A stretch of 64,000 nt of DNA, taken from positions 4,898,001 through 4,962,000 of the forward strand of contig JAHEWK010000002.1 in NCBI GenBank assembly GCA_020740775.1, given 5' to 3'. The DNA is from Ilyonectria destructans (Eukaryota; Ascomycota; Sordariomycetes; Hypocreales; Nectriaceae). Positions 20,113 through 32,057 of this stretch are shown here, piece after piece (within the stretch, counting starts at the first letter, position 1; each line of letters opens with the position of its first letter). Made by a program: the position numbers and the translations under genes. Under the pieces are notes generated by a model that had not been told where the DNA came from, ran no database searches, and saw only the letters and a program-made list of their open reading frames with translations.

Positions 20113-22510
20113 GGTCTGGATTGGGCATGGTTGGTAATTAGAGAGAATAACGGTAGATCTCGATCGACAAATAAACTTCCTGTTATATCCGGGGGGCCGA
20201 CTCTAACGCGATCTGAAACTAGTCCGTGAAAATCTAAAATCCCCTGCATACTGCATAGTATGCCGCATCGACTGAGCGAGCAGTGAGGCCAACACGTACC
20301 CGTTGGACTTGGCAATGCGCTTGTGATGCTTGATCACATGCCAGGATCCATCACTGAAAAGCCTCATAAGATGCCCTTGGAGGGAATGGGGAGATTGTTG
20401 GAAGAAATTCGCTCTCAAGAATGAGGAACTCAGCCCGATTCCCCGCAGGTAGGGCCAGCCCCAGATGGGTCGTGCTCCCGTTCGCTGCACTGTGAGACAT
20501 TGAATTACGTAGTAACTGAGTGCAAGGTTCAATACGAGCCCACTCCCGTCAGGGGGCGCCGAGAAGCAGGACCAACGCGACTTGGCGCAAATCCGGTGGG
20601 TCATAGGGTGATTCTCATAAACTTGGCGGCGACAAGATGGCTAGCGCATCGGGTAATCACATCAGAGGCCTGTGGCGACTAACATGACGACCAACGACTG
20701 ATTGCAACAGCCAAATCAAGGAATTGCCGAGAAGTGAAGGCCCAGCTGGGCGACATTCAAAGTGGGCGACTGCAGCCTTTGAACGCCCCTGGACAGAGTG
20801 GAGAATTGTGACACAGAAAGCACTCTGGACACCTGTCAATGTCTCACGGGCGTTAATATCTCACGGTGTGAATATCTCGCGGGTGTAAATATCTCACCGG
20901 TGTGAATGTCTCAGCCTGCTCCAGGATTTACTTTTGCTCCAGGGCCAGTACATTCATACTCCGTAGAAACCGACCCTTCCGGTTTGAGCCAAGACGTGTG
21001 ATAAATTCTAAAGTGCGGCGCGCTCACATGCGATATAGCGATCAGATCAGTGCATTCCGAGGAGCCGAAGAAAGACACTGGGCGCAACAGCTGTTGGTTC
21101 AACGGCTGGGATATCCCTTGCCTAAGCCCCGTTGGCAACGGGCCACAATTGGCTACTATAATTAAAACTGGAGAGCGCACAAGGGAGACGAAATTTGTCA
21201 TGTAGGGGACCAAAAGAAAGTACAGGAAGCGAGCCTGACTTTAATTAGAGAAATCAGCCTCTGGCCAGCCACAGCGAACAGCTCATGCAGCTAGTGCAGT
21301 CTGGACACCATCAACCATCACAGCCGGGTCTCATCAGCCCGATAAGGCCGTCAGCATGTACGCGGAAGCCTGGGAATATCCCAGGGATGAGCTTATAATA
21401 CGGGGGCTGACGGGGGCTGACATTGGCCAACGTTGGCTGATGGGCTGACAAGGGTCGTCTCGGCTGCATACGTTGTCAGCGGTAGGGTGTGGATGCTAGG
21501 ACATGGGGTCGGTTCATTGAGGAGGATCAGGATTGATTGGGAAGATGCATGTTCAGCAGGACTTTAGTACGCGCATTGATAAGCTTACATTCCAAAGTAG
21601 CGGGTGTTTCGCAGGTCGCTCTCTGGGCGCCCAGACAAAGTAACAAGTTATACTTTGACGGAATGCGCACGGGGCTATTTATACATTAGCGTTCGGGACG
21701 AGTGACTAAGCTTGCCAGCTGATATTGGTGAGAAACAATGTACCTCTACTATGTACGGCGTCAATCAACGTTGCTTCTCCCACTTGACAACTGCCCCATG
21801 AACGCATTGAGCAACCTTAACATGGAGGACCCCCGTACGTGGTAAGTAGCACTGTCTCGGAATCGCTTTTTTCATTATGCATGAAAGCAAATAGGCAACT
21901 AAAAGATTAATTGAATTGATCCTTGTCCCGGACCCAGTTTCTCTATATCTGCTACACTGCAACCGCGGGAGGGTCAATCGAATGGATAGACGCATCTGTC
22001 TCATAACCAGGCGACAGGCATCTAACAGAGGTATGTGACCCACCCCCCCTTCCACCCCTCTGTCACACTGTCTTGGTGACTTGGTAGTAATGTGCCGAGA
22101 AGGCTGGACGAATTTCAGCACTTTGGTTACATGGTGCAGGGGCGTCAGCTTGGCTGTGGTGGAGGTGCTGGGGCTGCGGAAGGGAGACCGACCGCCAAGC
22201 CATTGCGCCCCTGAGCGGCGTTCGGATGCGTCCCAAGGCTTCAGGGTTCAAGGGTTGCTGGAGCACTGAAGGGCGGGCGTGGAGGAGTTCAGCCAAGCAA
22301 TTCGGATCGACTCCAGAGACAGTCTTTGGCCTTAATACCCAGGGCAGCCGCTAGCTGCTGAGGCTCATCCTTCCTTTCCTTTCCCTTCCCTTTCTTCTCG
22401 TTCCTCGGCATTCGCTCTCTGTATTCGAGGTCCATCTTTTTGGTCTACTTCCTTACGCTCCTTCTTGGTCACTCGTGATCCCGCCCTTCTTCGGCCGGAA
22501 AACCAGGGCC
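20113..22510. other. Intergenic region with small tandem repeats
   Basis: No gene recognised over 2.4 kb. It contains the 17-bp repeat array at 20835-20914 and a patch of GGCTGA-type repeats at about 21405-21450. The final 200 bp is a T/C-rich promoter and leader (CCTTTCCTTTCCCTTCCC) before the glycosyltransferase start. Confidence 0.5.
20835..20914. repeat. Imperfect 16-17-bp tandem repeat, about 4.5 copies
   Basis: Units of the form AATATCTCACGGGTGTG follow one another with substitutions; AATRTCTC recurs every 16-17 bp. Each unit carries a TCTCACSG core. The array may be a simple minisatellite or a cluster of protein-binding sites. There is no coding frame through it. Confidence 0.75.
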
Positions 22511-24403
22511 ATGGCAGTCAGGATGTCTCCCCCGGGCCGGGCCTTCTCCCCACGCTCCCTCGTCATTGGCGGCAGCTTCGCCATCATCTTTCTTATTATC
22601 TGGATGTCAAATCGAATAGACCTCGTACGGCCATTCTGCCATGTTCCGATTCCGTCCACTAACCAAGCTGCGTAGGATTCACTCTCGGGCTCGTATCCCG
22701 TGCCGTTCCGCAGCAAGCCCATGAGGACATCACGACTCCACTACCTTATACCGGCGTCGAACCCCACACTCCCTTTCTGCGCCTCGGTCGTCTCGGCCCT
22801 CGTCACCCGTTATTCCATCCCGACCATGATCGGCTACAAAGGCACGGGCGAATTCGACGCGCACCAGGCCCACATCGCCAAGTTGCGTGTGCTTCAGCGA
22901 TATTTGCACGGACCCGCCGGTGAGCACGCAGACGACTTGGTCCTGGTCATGGATGGCTATGACGTCCTGGCCCAACTGCCTGCGGATGTCATGATTGAGC
23001 GGTACTTTGATCTCATGGCCCGGGCCGACGAGCGTCTCGCAGACCGCTATGGTATCACTGTCGAGGAAGCTCACGAGCGTGATCTCCGCCAAACGATCCT
23101 CTGGGGCGCCGACAAGGGCTGTTTCCCTCCGCTGCCAGATGCAGCGCACTGTTGGGCCGTCCCTCATTCTCACCTCGCCTCAAATGCCTGGGGATCCAAG
23201 TCGGGCACCGGAACCAGTGTTCACTTCACCGACCCCATCTACCTGAACTCTGGAACCGTCATCGGACCGCTCGGCGACTTGCGAGACCTCATCGACGCCG
23301 TCTTGGTCGACATCGAAGAGTTGTGGAAGCCCGACTTCAAATACCGTAACTCAGACCAATACTGGGTCGGCGAGATCTACGCCCGCCAGGAAGTCGAGCG
23401 GACCAAGAACATTACCGGCGGCGACGTCCCCGGCTTCTACGGAAACAGGATGCTCCCCGAAACGACAAATGGATCGTTGGCCCGGACCGAGTATCACGTT
23501 ACCGTTGATGCTGAATCCGCCTTTGCCCAGACGCAGTGTTGGAACGACCAATGGATGCGCAAGCTCAAATATGACAACCCCGACAACACCGTCACCGTCA
23601 AGGAAGATGTTTTCAACGCCAACGCCGGCTTTCTTGAATACCGAGTACAGCTGCCGACGGCCATCTTCAACTCCTTCAAGAGAATTTACGAATCGCTCGT
23701 GGACGGTCGACCCGCAGAAACAGCCGAACAATGGACTCGCACGCTGGCACTCGGCACCAACCTCGGCACTAGGGAAATCTTCGCCTTCTATCACAACACA
23801 TGCTCCAAGCAGCACTTTGTCGACAAGTTCAAGACGTATTGGTACTGGCCCATGGTCAAGCCCCTGCTCAGGGCCGCCATGAGAGCGACCATGGCGGACG
23901 AACCGATCTCAGCCGCGCCTATCGATGGGCGTATGTGGTATGCGCAAAACACCTTCCCCGAGGACCCCGCCTTTCAAGAAGAATTTGGAGGAGTGTACAC
24001 GGATTATCAAGATGAAGTTGAGAGGTTCGTTCCATTCAGCAAGCTTTGCGGGGAACACTTTCAGAGCTTGTTCGAGCCCACGCCGCCGAATCTAGACGAA
24101 GAGGAGAGGAAGAAGGAAGAAGAAAGAAAGAAGGAGGAGGAGAGAAAGAAGGAAGAGGAGCGGAAGAAGCAAGAAGAAGAGAAGAAGAAGCAGGAGGAAG
24201 AAAATCTGCAGGCCGGAGAGACACCAAAGGAAGAAGATAAGCCAATCGAGGAGGAGAAGCCAAAGGAGGAGGATAAGCCAAAGGAGGAGGATAAGCCAGC
24301 TGAGGATAAGCCAGCCAAGGAGAAGCCAGCTGAGGAGAAGGCAGTGGAGGAGAAAACAAAGGAAGAAGAGCCGCCAAAGGAAAAGGAAGACCAAGGCAGG
24401 TAA
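22511..24403 (+). CDS. Type II membrane PLOD-like glycosyltransferase; TAG or 42-bp intron near N-terminus
   Basis: Starts MAVRMSPPGRAF with an uncleaved signal anchor (LVIGGSFAIIFLIIWM, about residues 17-32), so the catalytic part faces the Golgi or ER lumen. The catalytic region has LHYLIPASNPTLPFCASVV, the acidic DDLVLVMDGYDV motif (likely metal/nucleotide-sugar binding), ILWGADKGCFP, YLNSGTVIGPLGDLRDLID and SDQYWVGEIY, as in fungal proteins related to the glycosyltransferase domain of procollagen lysyl hydroxylases. The last 110 residues are a charged Lys/Glu tail of ERKKEEE and KPKEED repeats. The reading frame is continuous except for TAG at 22673-22675. A GT-AG intron 22672-22713 (42 bp, divisible by three) would remove it and give 616 aa; otherwise the gene carries a nonsense codon where Trp (TGG) would fit. 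Confidence 0.7.
24095..24395 (+). repeat. Purine-rich coding minisatellite (Lys/Glu tail)
   Basis: A-G-rich units such as AAGGAGGAGGATAAGCCA and GAAGAAAGAAAG repeat in frame through the 3' end of the glycosyltransferase gene. They encode the charged, probably disordered C-terminal tail. Length variation between strains is likely. Confidence 0.75.
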
Positions 24404-25375
24404 ATTACTCGTTTATACATCACTTTTTTTATGTTCGATTTCTGGGTAATGGTTACGGTCGGGCAATGAGGGAACCGCCATCGGCGCGGTCTGGATATAG
24501 AACTTGGAGGCTTTCCAACAATGTACACTATTTTATGAAGCAGAAATGCCACATTTTCACATGCCAAGTTACATTCCATCTCAGCTTCTAGATTGACGCC
24601 CTTCGGGAAGCCGCGTCGCGTCACGTCACGCTCTGTCAAAGTGCAATTTCACACTCAGTGTGGCACAAGATGGAATTCTTCCGCAAAATGCTCCAGGATA
24701 GGAAGCTCAATACGCTCGTTTCTGAACCCGTAAGGAGAGGTGTATACACGCATACGTGCATATGCACCTTGTCTTGTTTGGAACAGTGGAGCGACTGTTT
24801 CCACTGCAGCTTGTCCCTAGCGCCAGGGGCATTTCGATCTCCACTCACCCTGTTCGTGGCGGTTGAGCACATGAAGCATGAAACAATCTTCAATCGAACT
24901 TGATACCAACTTGATACGCGTGTCCGATCGTTTCAATAGGAATACGTGCATTCCTACCCGCACCCTCTTCGTCCTGCTATAAGTAAGTCTCTCAATTGGC
25001 CGACTCCAAACGCGTATTGTTTGTACCCTGGTTTGGACTTGCATGTAGACCCTGAAGCCCCATAAATATTCCAAGAGGGGCAAAAGAGTTCGTCAAGATG
25101 CGCGTATGGAAATAGAAAAGCCCGGCAAACGGGGCACCCGGTTGTCGTAGACGCGCAACACCTGGGGATTGGGAGGGCGAATTACGAATACACTCTTCCA
25201 GGCGATGAAACAGAAGCCGAGGTGGGGACGACAACCGGCGATAGTGGGTGGCTTCTAAGCAAAGGTGGCAAGGTCAGGGTGTATGACGCAATAGTGATCA
25301 TCTATTAGCTATGAGATCGACAGCCAATCGCGCAAGTATGACAGATAGCTAGTAAATTAGTCGTCGTATGCATAC
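24404..25375. other. Intergenic region between convergent genes
   Basis: This is the 3' flank of the glycosyltransferase (plus) and of the MFS permease (minus). No gene, RNA or strong repeat was seen. Confidence 0.5.
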
Positions 25376-27253
25376 TTATAAGATATACCTAAAGCTCTTG
25401 TTCTGGATATCCGTCTCATCTACCTGGAGCAGTCCCTCGTCATTATCAAGATCCACATGGCGGACATCCTCAGGGTTGATCTTGACGCCCTGCTCCTTGT
25501 CTCGACGTCCGTTCTCCCATGACAAGTACAGCCGGAAGACGATTACCAAAACAATGGTGATAGCGAAGCAAACCAAGATGGTGGTGTAGGCGGTCTGTAA
25601 GATCAGCGTCTCCTCTCAGGCTATAGCAGTGGGTAAATATCAACTTACATGGTAGTTTGGCGCCTCGCTAGCGATGAAAAATTGCGGTCCACTGAGGTTT
25701 CCCGCACAATAGCCCAAGAAGATCATTGCCATGACTGTAGACTTCTTAGTGAAGCCTGCGATATTGCTAGATGCCAAGGAGAGCATCAGCGGGAAAGCAG
25801 GAGAAACAGCCATGACAAGCCAGAAACCCGCCAGGCGAGAGAGTTTCTCAGCCTCGGGAAGCAGCTTAATCATGAGAATTCCGGCGATAGCCATGAGGAA
25901 AATGAACACGAGCGCAATGAGGCGAGATTTTCGAATGTTTGACGTAAAAACGGCAGCCAGGAAGACGGTGAGGAGCTGGAAGCCTGAAGCCGGGAGACCC
26001 ATGAGAATTGTCTCATACTCGTCATAACCGAAACCTTTGATGACAAGCGTGTTGAACTTGTAAGAGTTAGCATGTATACTACACAGGAGAGAATATTCAT
26101 ACGCTAGTTGTTCCTCCGTTCGGAACGCAAATGACAAACGAGAAGAAGAAGAACCACCACGCTTTGGGATCCTTGAGAGCCTCGATAAACTGCTCGCGGT
26201 CCCACTTCTTGGTTTGGGTAGTTTTCTGGTACTTCTGAGGGCGGAGTGCCACCAGCTCGCGTTCGGCAGTAGTCAGGAACTTCGCGGTGAGAGGAGAGTC
26301 GGGGAGATAGAACCAAGCGACGACGGACCAGGCCACAGTGATGAGGCCGAAGAGGAGGAACAGAAACTAACAGGGTCAGTCAGAAGATTCAATGCGATAT
26401 CAGGGGGTTTACTAACCTTCCACTGAGAGAAGGCGCCATCATAATGCAAGAGACCATACGCAATCATAGAACCGATGATGCTAGCCGAAGCATTTCCTGC
26501 AAACCAGAACGAGTGGCGCGAGACGTGTTCCCTCGGAGTATACCACATGCCCGTGATCAGAGAGAAGCCAGGACTTATGCCGCTTTCAAAGACACCCAGA
26601 AGTGTTCGCAGGACCATAAGACTCGCGTAGTTGGACGCAACAGCGTGCAGAGTAAGGACGATTCCCCAGAGGAAACTGTATCGTGTCAGTATCAGCAACA
26701 CCGATATATAATGGAAGAGGTCTTACATTAGCACGCTAAGGTATTTTCCGAGAGGGAATTTGACGAAGCCGAGCGAAATAGGATACGATGCGACAAGGTA
26801 GCCGATGTAGAAGACGCTGGATGTCCAACTATACTGCTGGCCGACGAGATTCTATGGCGAGGTAAGTGGTGATTCTAGTACGCGTTAACATGCGCAAGAT
26901 TTCATACCAGTTCTTCCCGCAGTCCCAAGATGGCGCTGTACGCGAGACTCGTCTCTGCAGCGGGTCAGTTCTCATGAAATGCAGGTGTGGGGACATATTC
27001 ACATACTATCCAGATACTGAAGGCCATAACTGACAATGAGAATGGGCATGAGGCTAGTATGCATCATTAGCACAACCAATTTCACATGGATATCAGCGTT
27101 GGGAAATTACTGAAGGTCGATTTTGCGGATCAACTTCTTCTCGTCTTCGGGGCCCAGGACCTCCATGCTGCCGAGCTCCATAGCGGCAACGTCGCTATTC
27201 TGAATGTCGGACTTGGTGTCAGCGCCGTCGCGGCTCTCAACCTTTTGCTCCAT
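25376..27253 (-). CDS. MFS permease, allantoate permease (Dal5-like) family
   Basis: Eight exons on the minus strand: 27253-27111, 27053-27007, 26954-26908, 26851-26727, 26675-26417, 26366-26103, 26056-25649 and 25594-25376, all GT-AG, product 503 aa. The order of segments fits the anion:cation symporter group of the major facilitator superfamily, usually 12 membrane helices: an N-terminal acidic cytosolic tail, KIDLHLMPILIVSYGLQYLDK at helix 1, LGLREEL, VASYPISLGFVKFPLGKYL, LLGVFESGISPGF with GMWYTPREH, then PDSPLTAKFLTTAERE in the central loop and the second half through NLSGPQFF. The family takes up organic acids, vitamins, ureides and similar anions with protons. ATG at 27253 has a CACC context. 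It lies 782 bp downstream of, and on the same strand as, the Zn2Cys6 gene. Confidence 0.9.
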
Positions 27254-28034
27254 GGTGACGACGAGCGGATGATCGAGCTGAGGAGTCTTCGGAGAGGGCG
27301 GCAAGGACAGATGTCTGCTTGACTTGGGCGTCTCAATTGGAAACACAGACGGTCGGACCAGCGAGGCTTAATATACCATGGCGATACAGGTGCGACCCAA
27401 TGCTGCAACGGCGCGTCCACCAATGGCAATGTGGAGGAAGGTCGAGAACGACGTCGTCTCGTCCGTCGGGAGACGTATCTTCAAGGCGGGAGTTCGGATC
27501 ACTCGTTGACACCTGCTTCGCGTCTTCTCACTTGATAAAGTTGACGCGATTGATTGGCTAGATTAATCGACGAGAATGGTGGATCCTCGCGGGGAATCCT
27601 TGCGGGGAAGTGATTAGCTGATGGTTCTCCGTCAAAGCGTAGACGATGGACTGGGTTGACGAGTCGTAGTGGAAGTCAAAGAGAGCACACGCGAATGCGT
27701 GATAAGGGGGGGTGACATGACTCTTGGATGGCATCTAGATCTATCGCCGGGCGCCAACTAAAGCCTGGATACGGAACGGAATTGCGGATAGCGGATGGTG
27801 GAATACTTTGGATTAGAATGTTCTTGAAGGGAGGTGTCTTGAATGTTATGCATGAAATTACGGAGTACATTTTCTGTAGTGGAAATTTCAGCTTTATTCA
27901 CCATGTGCGGAACCATTGTCGAATGTACAAAAATATCATACTGCCATAAATATTGCGTAACGTACATCATAACTCTAATTCTCGTGATATCTATTCATCG
28001 TGCATCATGTTTCCTTGGGGGTTGCCCACATACC
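27254..28034. other. Intergenic region, promoter of the MFS permease
   Basis: This is the promoter of the permease (minus strand) and the 3' flank of the Zn2Cys6 regulator gene. No gene recognised. The half near 27860-28010 is AT-rich. Confidence 0.5.
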
Positions 28035-30031
28035 CTAGACGCCTGCACTGGAACAACCTTCAATAATCTGCCGCAATGTCTCCATTGAGATGTAGGATAT
28101 AGCCTTGGCCTCTTGTATCAAGTGAAGAGCGTGTTTCATGCTCGGGTCTGAGATGGTCCTCGAAATCCATTCCAGGTGCACCGGGTCATGCGTTTCGATG
28201 CCTGCTATCAAGAGCGACCACTGAAACCGCTCCAGAAGCTGCACCGGCCCTGTGGCCATGGTGTAGTATGCCGCTGCGACCAGCTCCCTTAACGCCCAAT
28301 GGATCTCGGAGGGAACTGGGCGCTCGCCGAAGTACGAGTTGCGACTGCGATAGAAGTAGATCTGGAGCGCATGGAAGAAGGTGACGGTCACCAGCGCCAT
28401 GAGGAATGGCGAAGAGCCTTGGCGTTCGGAATCGGCAACGAGCTGTGAAATAAATGCTTGTTCCTACATTTGTTAGTAAACGTAAACCGAGTGAATGGCG
28501 ACGCACCTCTTGTATTCGGTCGAGGCTCCTCTTGATCTTCACCCTTGCCGCCAGGGTTTGGTCCTCGGGAGCCTGGCTATAGCAATTAATGTCGTGGTGA
28601 ATGGCGATCAAGTCGAAATAAACACTCAAAACAGCCGAGTCTGGAATCTTGGGCACCTGAGATAAGCCCATTGTCGTGGGGATCTCGTCCGTCCCGGGAA
28701 ATGTAGTGCGTGACAATCGCCAAATGCGGTGCCGCTTTTCGTGGTTCTGGCTCACATAGCTAGCGAACACACCACCGCAGCCAAAGAAATCGCAGAAACC
28801 ATCTCGGTCGTATAGATAGGTCAGAATTCTGGCGATAAGTACTTGATCTGACGTTGGAGAGTGTGGAGACGCGGATACGCTGGCGTTCGCGCAGAGTTCA
28901 TCTAGGTTGTAGCTTTTTACGTAGGCCAGGACCGAATCGCTCAGTTCTCGTAACTTCTGTACGTTGAGCGGACTGCGACGCATCCAGAACATGTACATGT
29001 ACAAGAAAGACAGCATCATGGCGACATGGTCGGGTTGCGAGAGCGGATCCAGCGCCTGCAGAAAGAGCTTCGAGCCGCGCTGGAAGTGCGTCCAAGACTC
29101 CTGCGGCGTCTCGAGGCCGGCGCCTTGGTGGATGGCGAGCTCGCTGTGGGAAACGGCGAGAAGAAAGTGCAGAGCCATACAATTCTCGAGCGCGCGATTG
29201 AGGAAGAGAGCGTGTGCGGATACAGCGGCAGTGCGCGTCGACTTCAACGGCGCAAAGACGACGCGGTGGAAGGATACGGCCTGCATGTCACTGCTGCCGT
29301 TGGACGGGGCGTACTCTGCTCCGATTGTGTTGGCAAAGAAGAGGGCGGTTGTCGCCGTGGGGTAGTTGGCCGAGTTGAAGGGATTGAAGGGATTTGACAT
29401 GGGGAACTGAAGAGTGTTGTAGATGTGTTGTTGGCGGTTGGCGTCGATGGCCCAATCATCCGAGTTTGCTAGATTCGGAGTGAGGCCGGTGGATGATTCC
29501 ATCAGCATCATGGACGCGATGGCTTCACTTAGACCAAAGTGCGGTGATACCAGGGCCGCCCCAATGTCCATGGCCGCCATAACGCCAGACTCATCTAGGG
29601 CTTGGTTTATGTCAAAGAACTCGTGCTCCAAGCCGTGATTGAGCTGCGTTGACGCAGGAATATCTGCGGAACTGGTCAACGGAACCATGGCATCGCCAGT
29701 CTCTTGCGGCATTTCGTCCCCAGCTGGCTTCGGCCGAATGACCTCGGGCGTCCAGCCATCTCGATCCTTGATAGGGCCCTGGCCACGCCGCCTCAGTGCA
29801 AGCGAAGGCTGCTGCGGAGCCCATTCACACCGGAGCTTCAGGCGCACACAGCGGCCGCATTCCGGATGCAGCTCGTCACACTTGACGCGCTTCTTGATGC
29901 AGGTGCGACAGCCTAGAGGAGCCAATCTTCATCAATCGGGAGTCGGCGTCCGAAGCTGTACAAGGGGGCTTACCGTTTTTCGACCGCTTCCCGCGCTCTA
30001 CACGACGACGCCGGGAGACGGAAGTATCCAT
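28035..30031 (-). CDS. Zn2Cys6 binuclear-cluster transcription factor
   Basis: Three exons on the minus strand: 30031-29974, 29912-28507 and 28463-28035, product 630 aa. The first exon encodes a short Arg-rich lead-in (SRRRRVERGKRSKNG). Directly after the first intron comes the zinc cluster C21-x2-C24-x6-C31-x6-C38-x2-C41-x6-C48 with the basic KKRVKC segment, which binds CGG-type DNA half-sites. The remaining 550 residues form a helical regulatory region of the fungal-specific transcription factor type, including MALHFLLAVSHSELAIHQG and SFLYMYMFWMRRSPLN. The intron splitting the zinc cluster from the N-terminus and the 43-bp third junction are consistent in phase. It is divergent from the carboxylesterase with 325 bp between starts, and the MFS gene lies downstream on the same strand. 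It likely controls both (inference from position). Confidence 0.88.
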
Positions 30032-30356
30032 TTGCAGTGTACAGTGTGGGACGGACTGACGAGTCAAGAATGGATCGTGGGGATGAAGGGGATAAATGGT
30101 TCCACTCTTATCACCGCGCTAGAAGTGCTGACGCTCGTCGATTAATCTGGCGAATCAGAGGCCGGTTCGCGAAGTCGACGTTAGCTTCAGCTGGAGAGTG
30201 ATGATCTCGCGGAGTAAATTGCTGGTGTCCCGAAAGGTCCGATCATCCGTGTGATCCATTTCTGTTCTGCTTGATAAGAGAATTATTGTCCGGTTGTATT
30301 TGGGACACTGTGGTGATGGGAAGTTGCATCTTAGACAACGGCCGGCGTCTAACACC
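30032..30356. promoter_or_regulatory. Bidirectional promoter between Zn2Cys6 regulator and carboxylesterase
   Basis: 325 bp separate the two divergent ATGs. CCGGTT occurs in direct orientation at 30162-30167 and 30290-30295. Zn2Cys6 proteins recognise CGG/CCG half-sites, so these are the best visible operator candidates. No perfect CGG-Nx-CCG palindrome was found. Confidence 0.35.
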
Positions 30357-32057
30357 ATGGGCAACTCCATCTCTTACACCACGTCCGAATGCCAAGCCGT
30401 TCTACAAGGCAATTCTGGAGCAATCAAAGGTCTCCAATTCGATGCCAAGTCACGCAGATTCGCAGGTGTTCCTTATGCCAAGCCACCCGTTGGTAATTTG
30501 AGATGGCGCAGACCCCAGCCTCTCTCCGACTCTCACAGCTATTCCTCGCCTGATGGCACTCCCTACGATGCCACTGCATTTGGCCCGGTATGTCCTCAGG
30601 CCAATTACTCCAAAACAGTCAGCGAACATATCCCAATTCACACCTACGACGAAGACTGTCTCCGTCTGAACATCTGGACACCCGTTCCCGACCCCAAGAT
30701 CCCTCACCCGAAATGGCCAGTCGTTATTTGGTTCCATGGCGGGTGGTTCCAGGTAGGCGACCCTAGTCAGGAAGAAAGCATGGATCCTACAGAGCTCATC
30801 TCCACTGGAAATTTGCAAGCTGTCTTCATCGCCGTCGGCTACCGACTCAATGTCTTTGGCTTTCTGGCCGGGCGCGCACTCCGTGATGAATCCAACGGGA
30901 CGGCAGTCGGCAACTATGGTCTCTGGGATCAACATCTCGCCATGGATTGGATATACCAAAACATTGAGTCCTTTGGCGGCGACCATGATAATATTGTGCT
31001 GGCAGGACGCAGCGCAGGCGCCTACTCGGTGCTCGCCCAGGCACTGTACGATTTTCGGACCGAGAAACCAACCAACCGATTCCGGCGTTTAATCATGTAT
31101 TCAAATGCGATTCCTACTCAGCCCAAGACGACAGAGGATTGTGAACCTCAATTCGAAGAGCTCTGCAAATATTTTGAGGTACCGTCGACCTCAGACGGAG
31201 CCGAGAAGCTTCGGATTCTGCGAGAGATCAGCGCGAAAGACCTCTGTTCAGGCATTATGAATCTCAAGAACCATACTTTCCGCCCCGTGACAGATGATCT
31301 GTTCATTCATTCTGGCATCTTTGACTACTATCGCGACGGATCGTTCGCGGCCGAGTTCAAGAATCGCGGACTACGGCTCTACATCGGCGAGGTACTCGAT
31401 GAAAACACCCTGTACGCTGTTACGAATGGCCCAGATGCCAATCTTCCATCACTGCAGCTGCAAATATCCAACTATTATCCCCCTGCAACAACCACGCGCC
31501 TTCTGCAGCACTACGGACTGCCCAATTCTGACGACAAGAAGGATTGGGAGAAGTTGTTTGGCCAGATTGTTGCCGATGGTCAAGTGAGGGCTCCGTCACG
31601 CTATCTGGTCAACAACCTGCTTGAAAATGGGGTTGAGATAAACCACGTTTGGCGGTACCTTATCGCATATCGCTTGTCTTTTATCACGAACCAGATTGCT
31701 CCGGCCTCATTTGGCGTCAGCCATGCTATGGACCGGCCTATCTGGAAGTAGGTTTCTCCCTTTCTTTCCAGTTAATATGCCTTGCTGTTTTGAGCGTACA
31801 TTATACTGACGTCGTCTAGCTACTCAATTACTCACGGGCCCACGCAAGAAGAGCGCCAACTAATGAACGACTGGATTCGCGACCTGCGGGCGTTTGTGCA
31901 CAACGAGGAGGGCTATATATATGGCACAACCGAGCCGGCCGAGTATAAGGTCATGACCCGAGAGGGGAAAATCGAGGTTAAAAACGACTTTCGATGGGGA
32001 GAACTCTTGCAGGTGATGAGCATATTTTCAGGCCACCGCAAGGGTTCCAGCTTGTAA
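30357..32057 (+). CDS. Type B carboxylesterase/lipase
   Basis: Two exons, 30357-31747 and 31820-32057, product 542 aa, typical for the family. Visible features: RRFAGVPYAKPPVGNLRWRRP at the N-terminal end, the EDCLRLNIWTP signature, WFHGGWF (oxyanion-hole region), the nucleophile elbow GRSAG with Ser219, and FGVSHAMD supplying the likely catalytic His456. It hydrolyses carboxylic esters. The protein lacks a signal peptide and begins MGNSISYTT, with Gly2 and Ser6 as in N-myristoylation sites, so a membrane-attached cytosolic enzyme is possible. The ATG has an ACACC context. Divergent from a Zn2Cys6 regulator that may control it, with a permease beyond: a plausible uptake-and-hydrolysis set. 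Confidence 0.9.
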
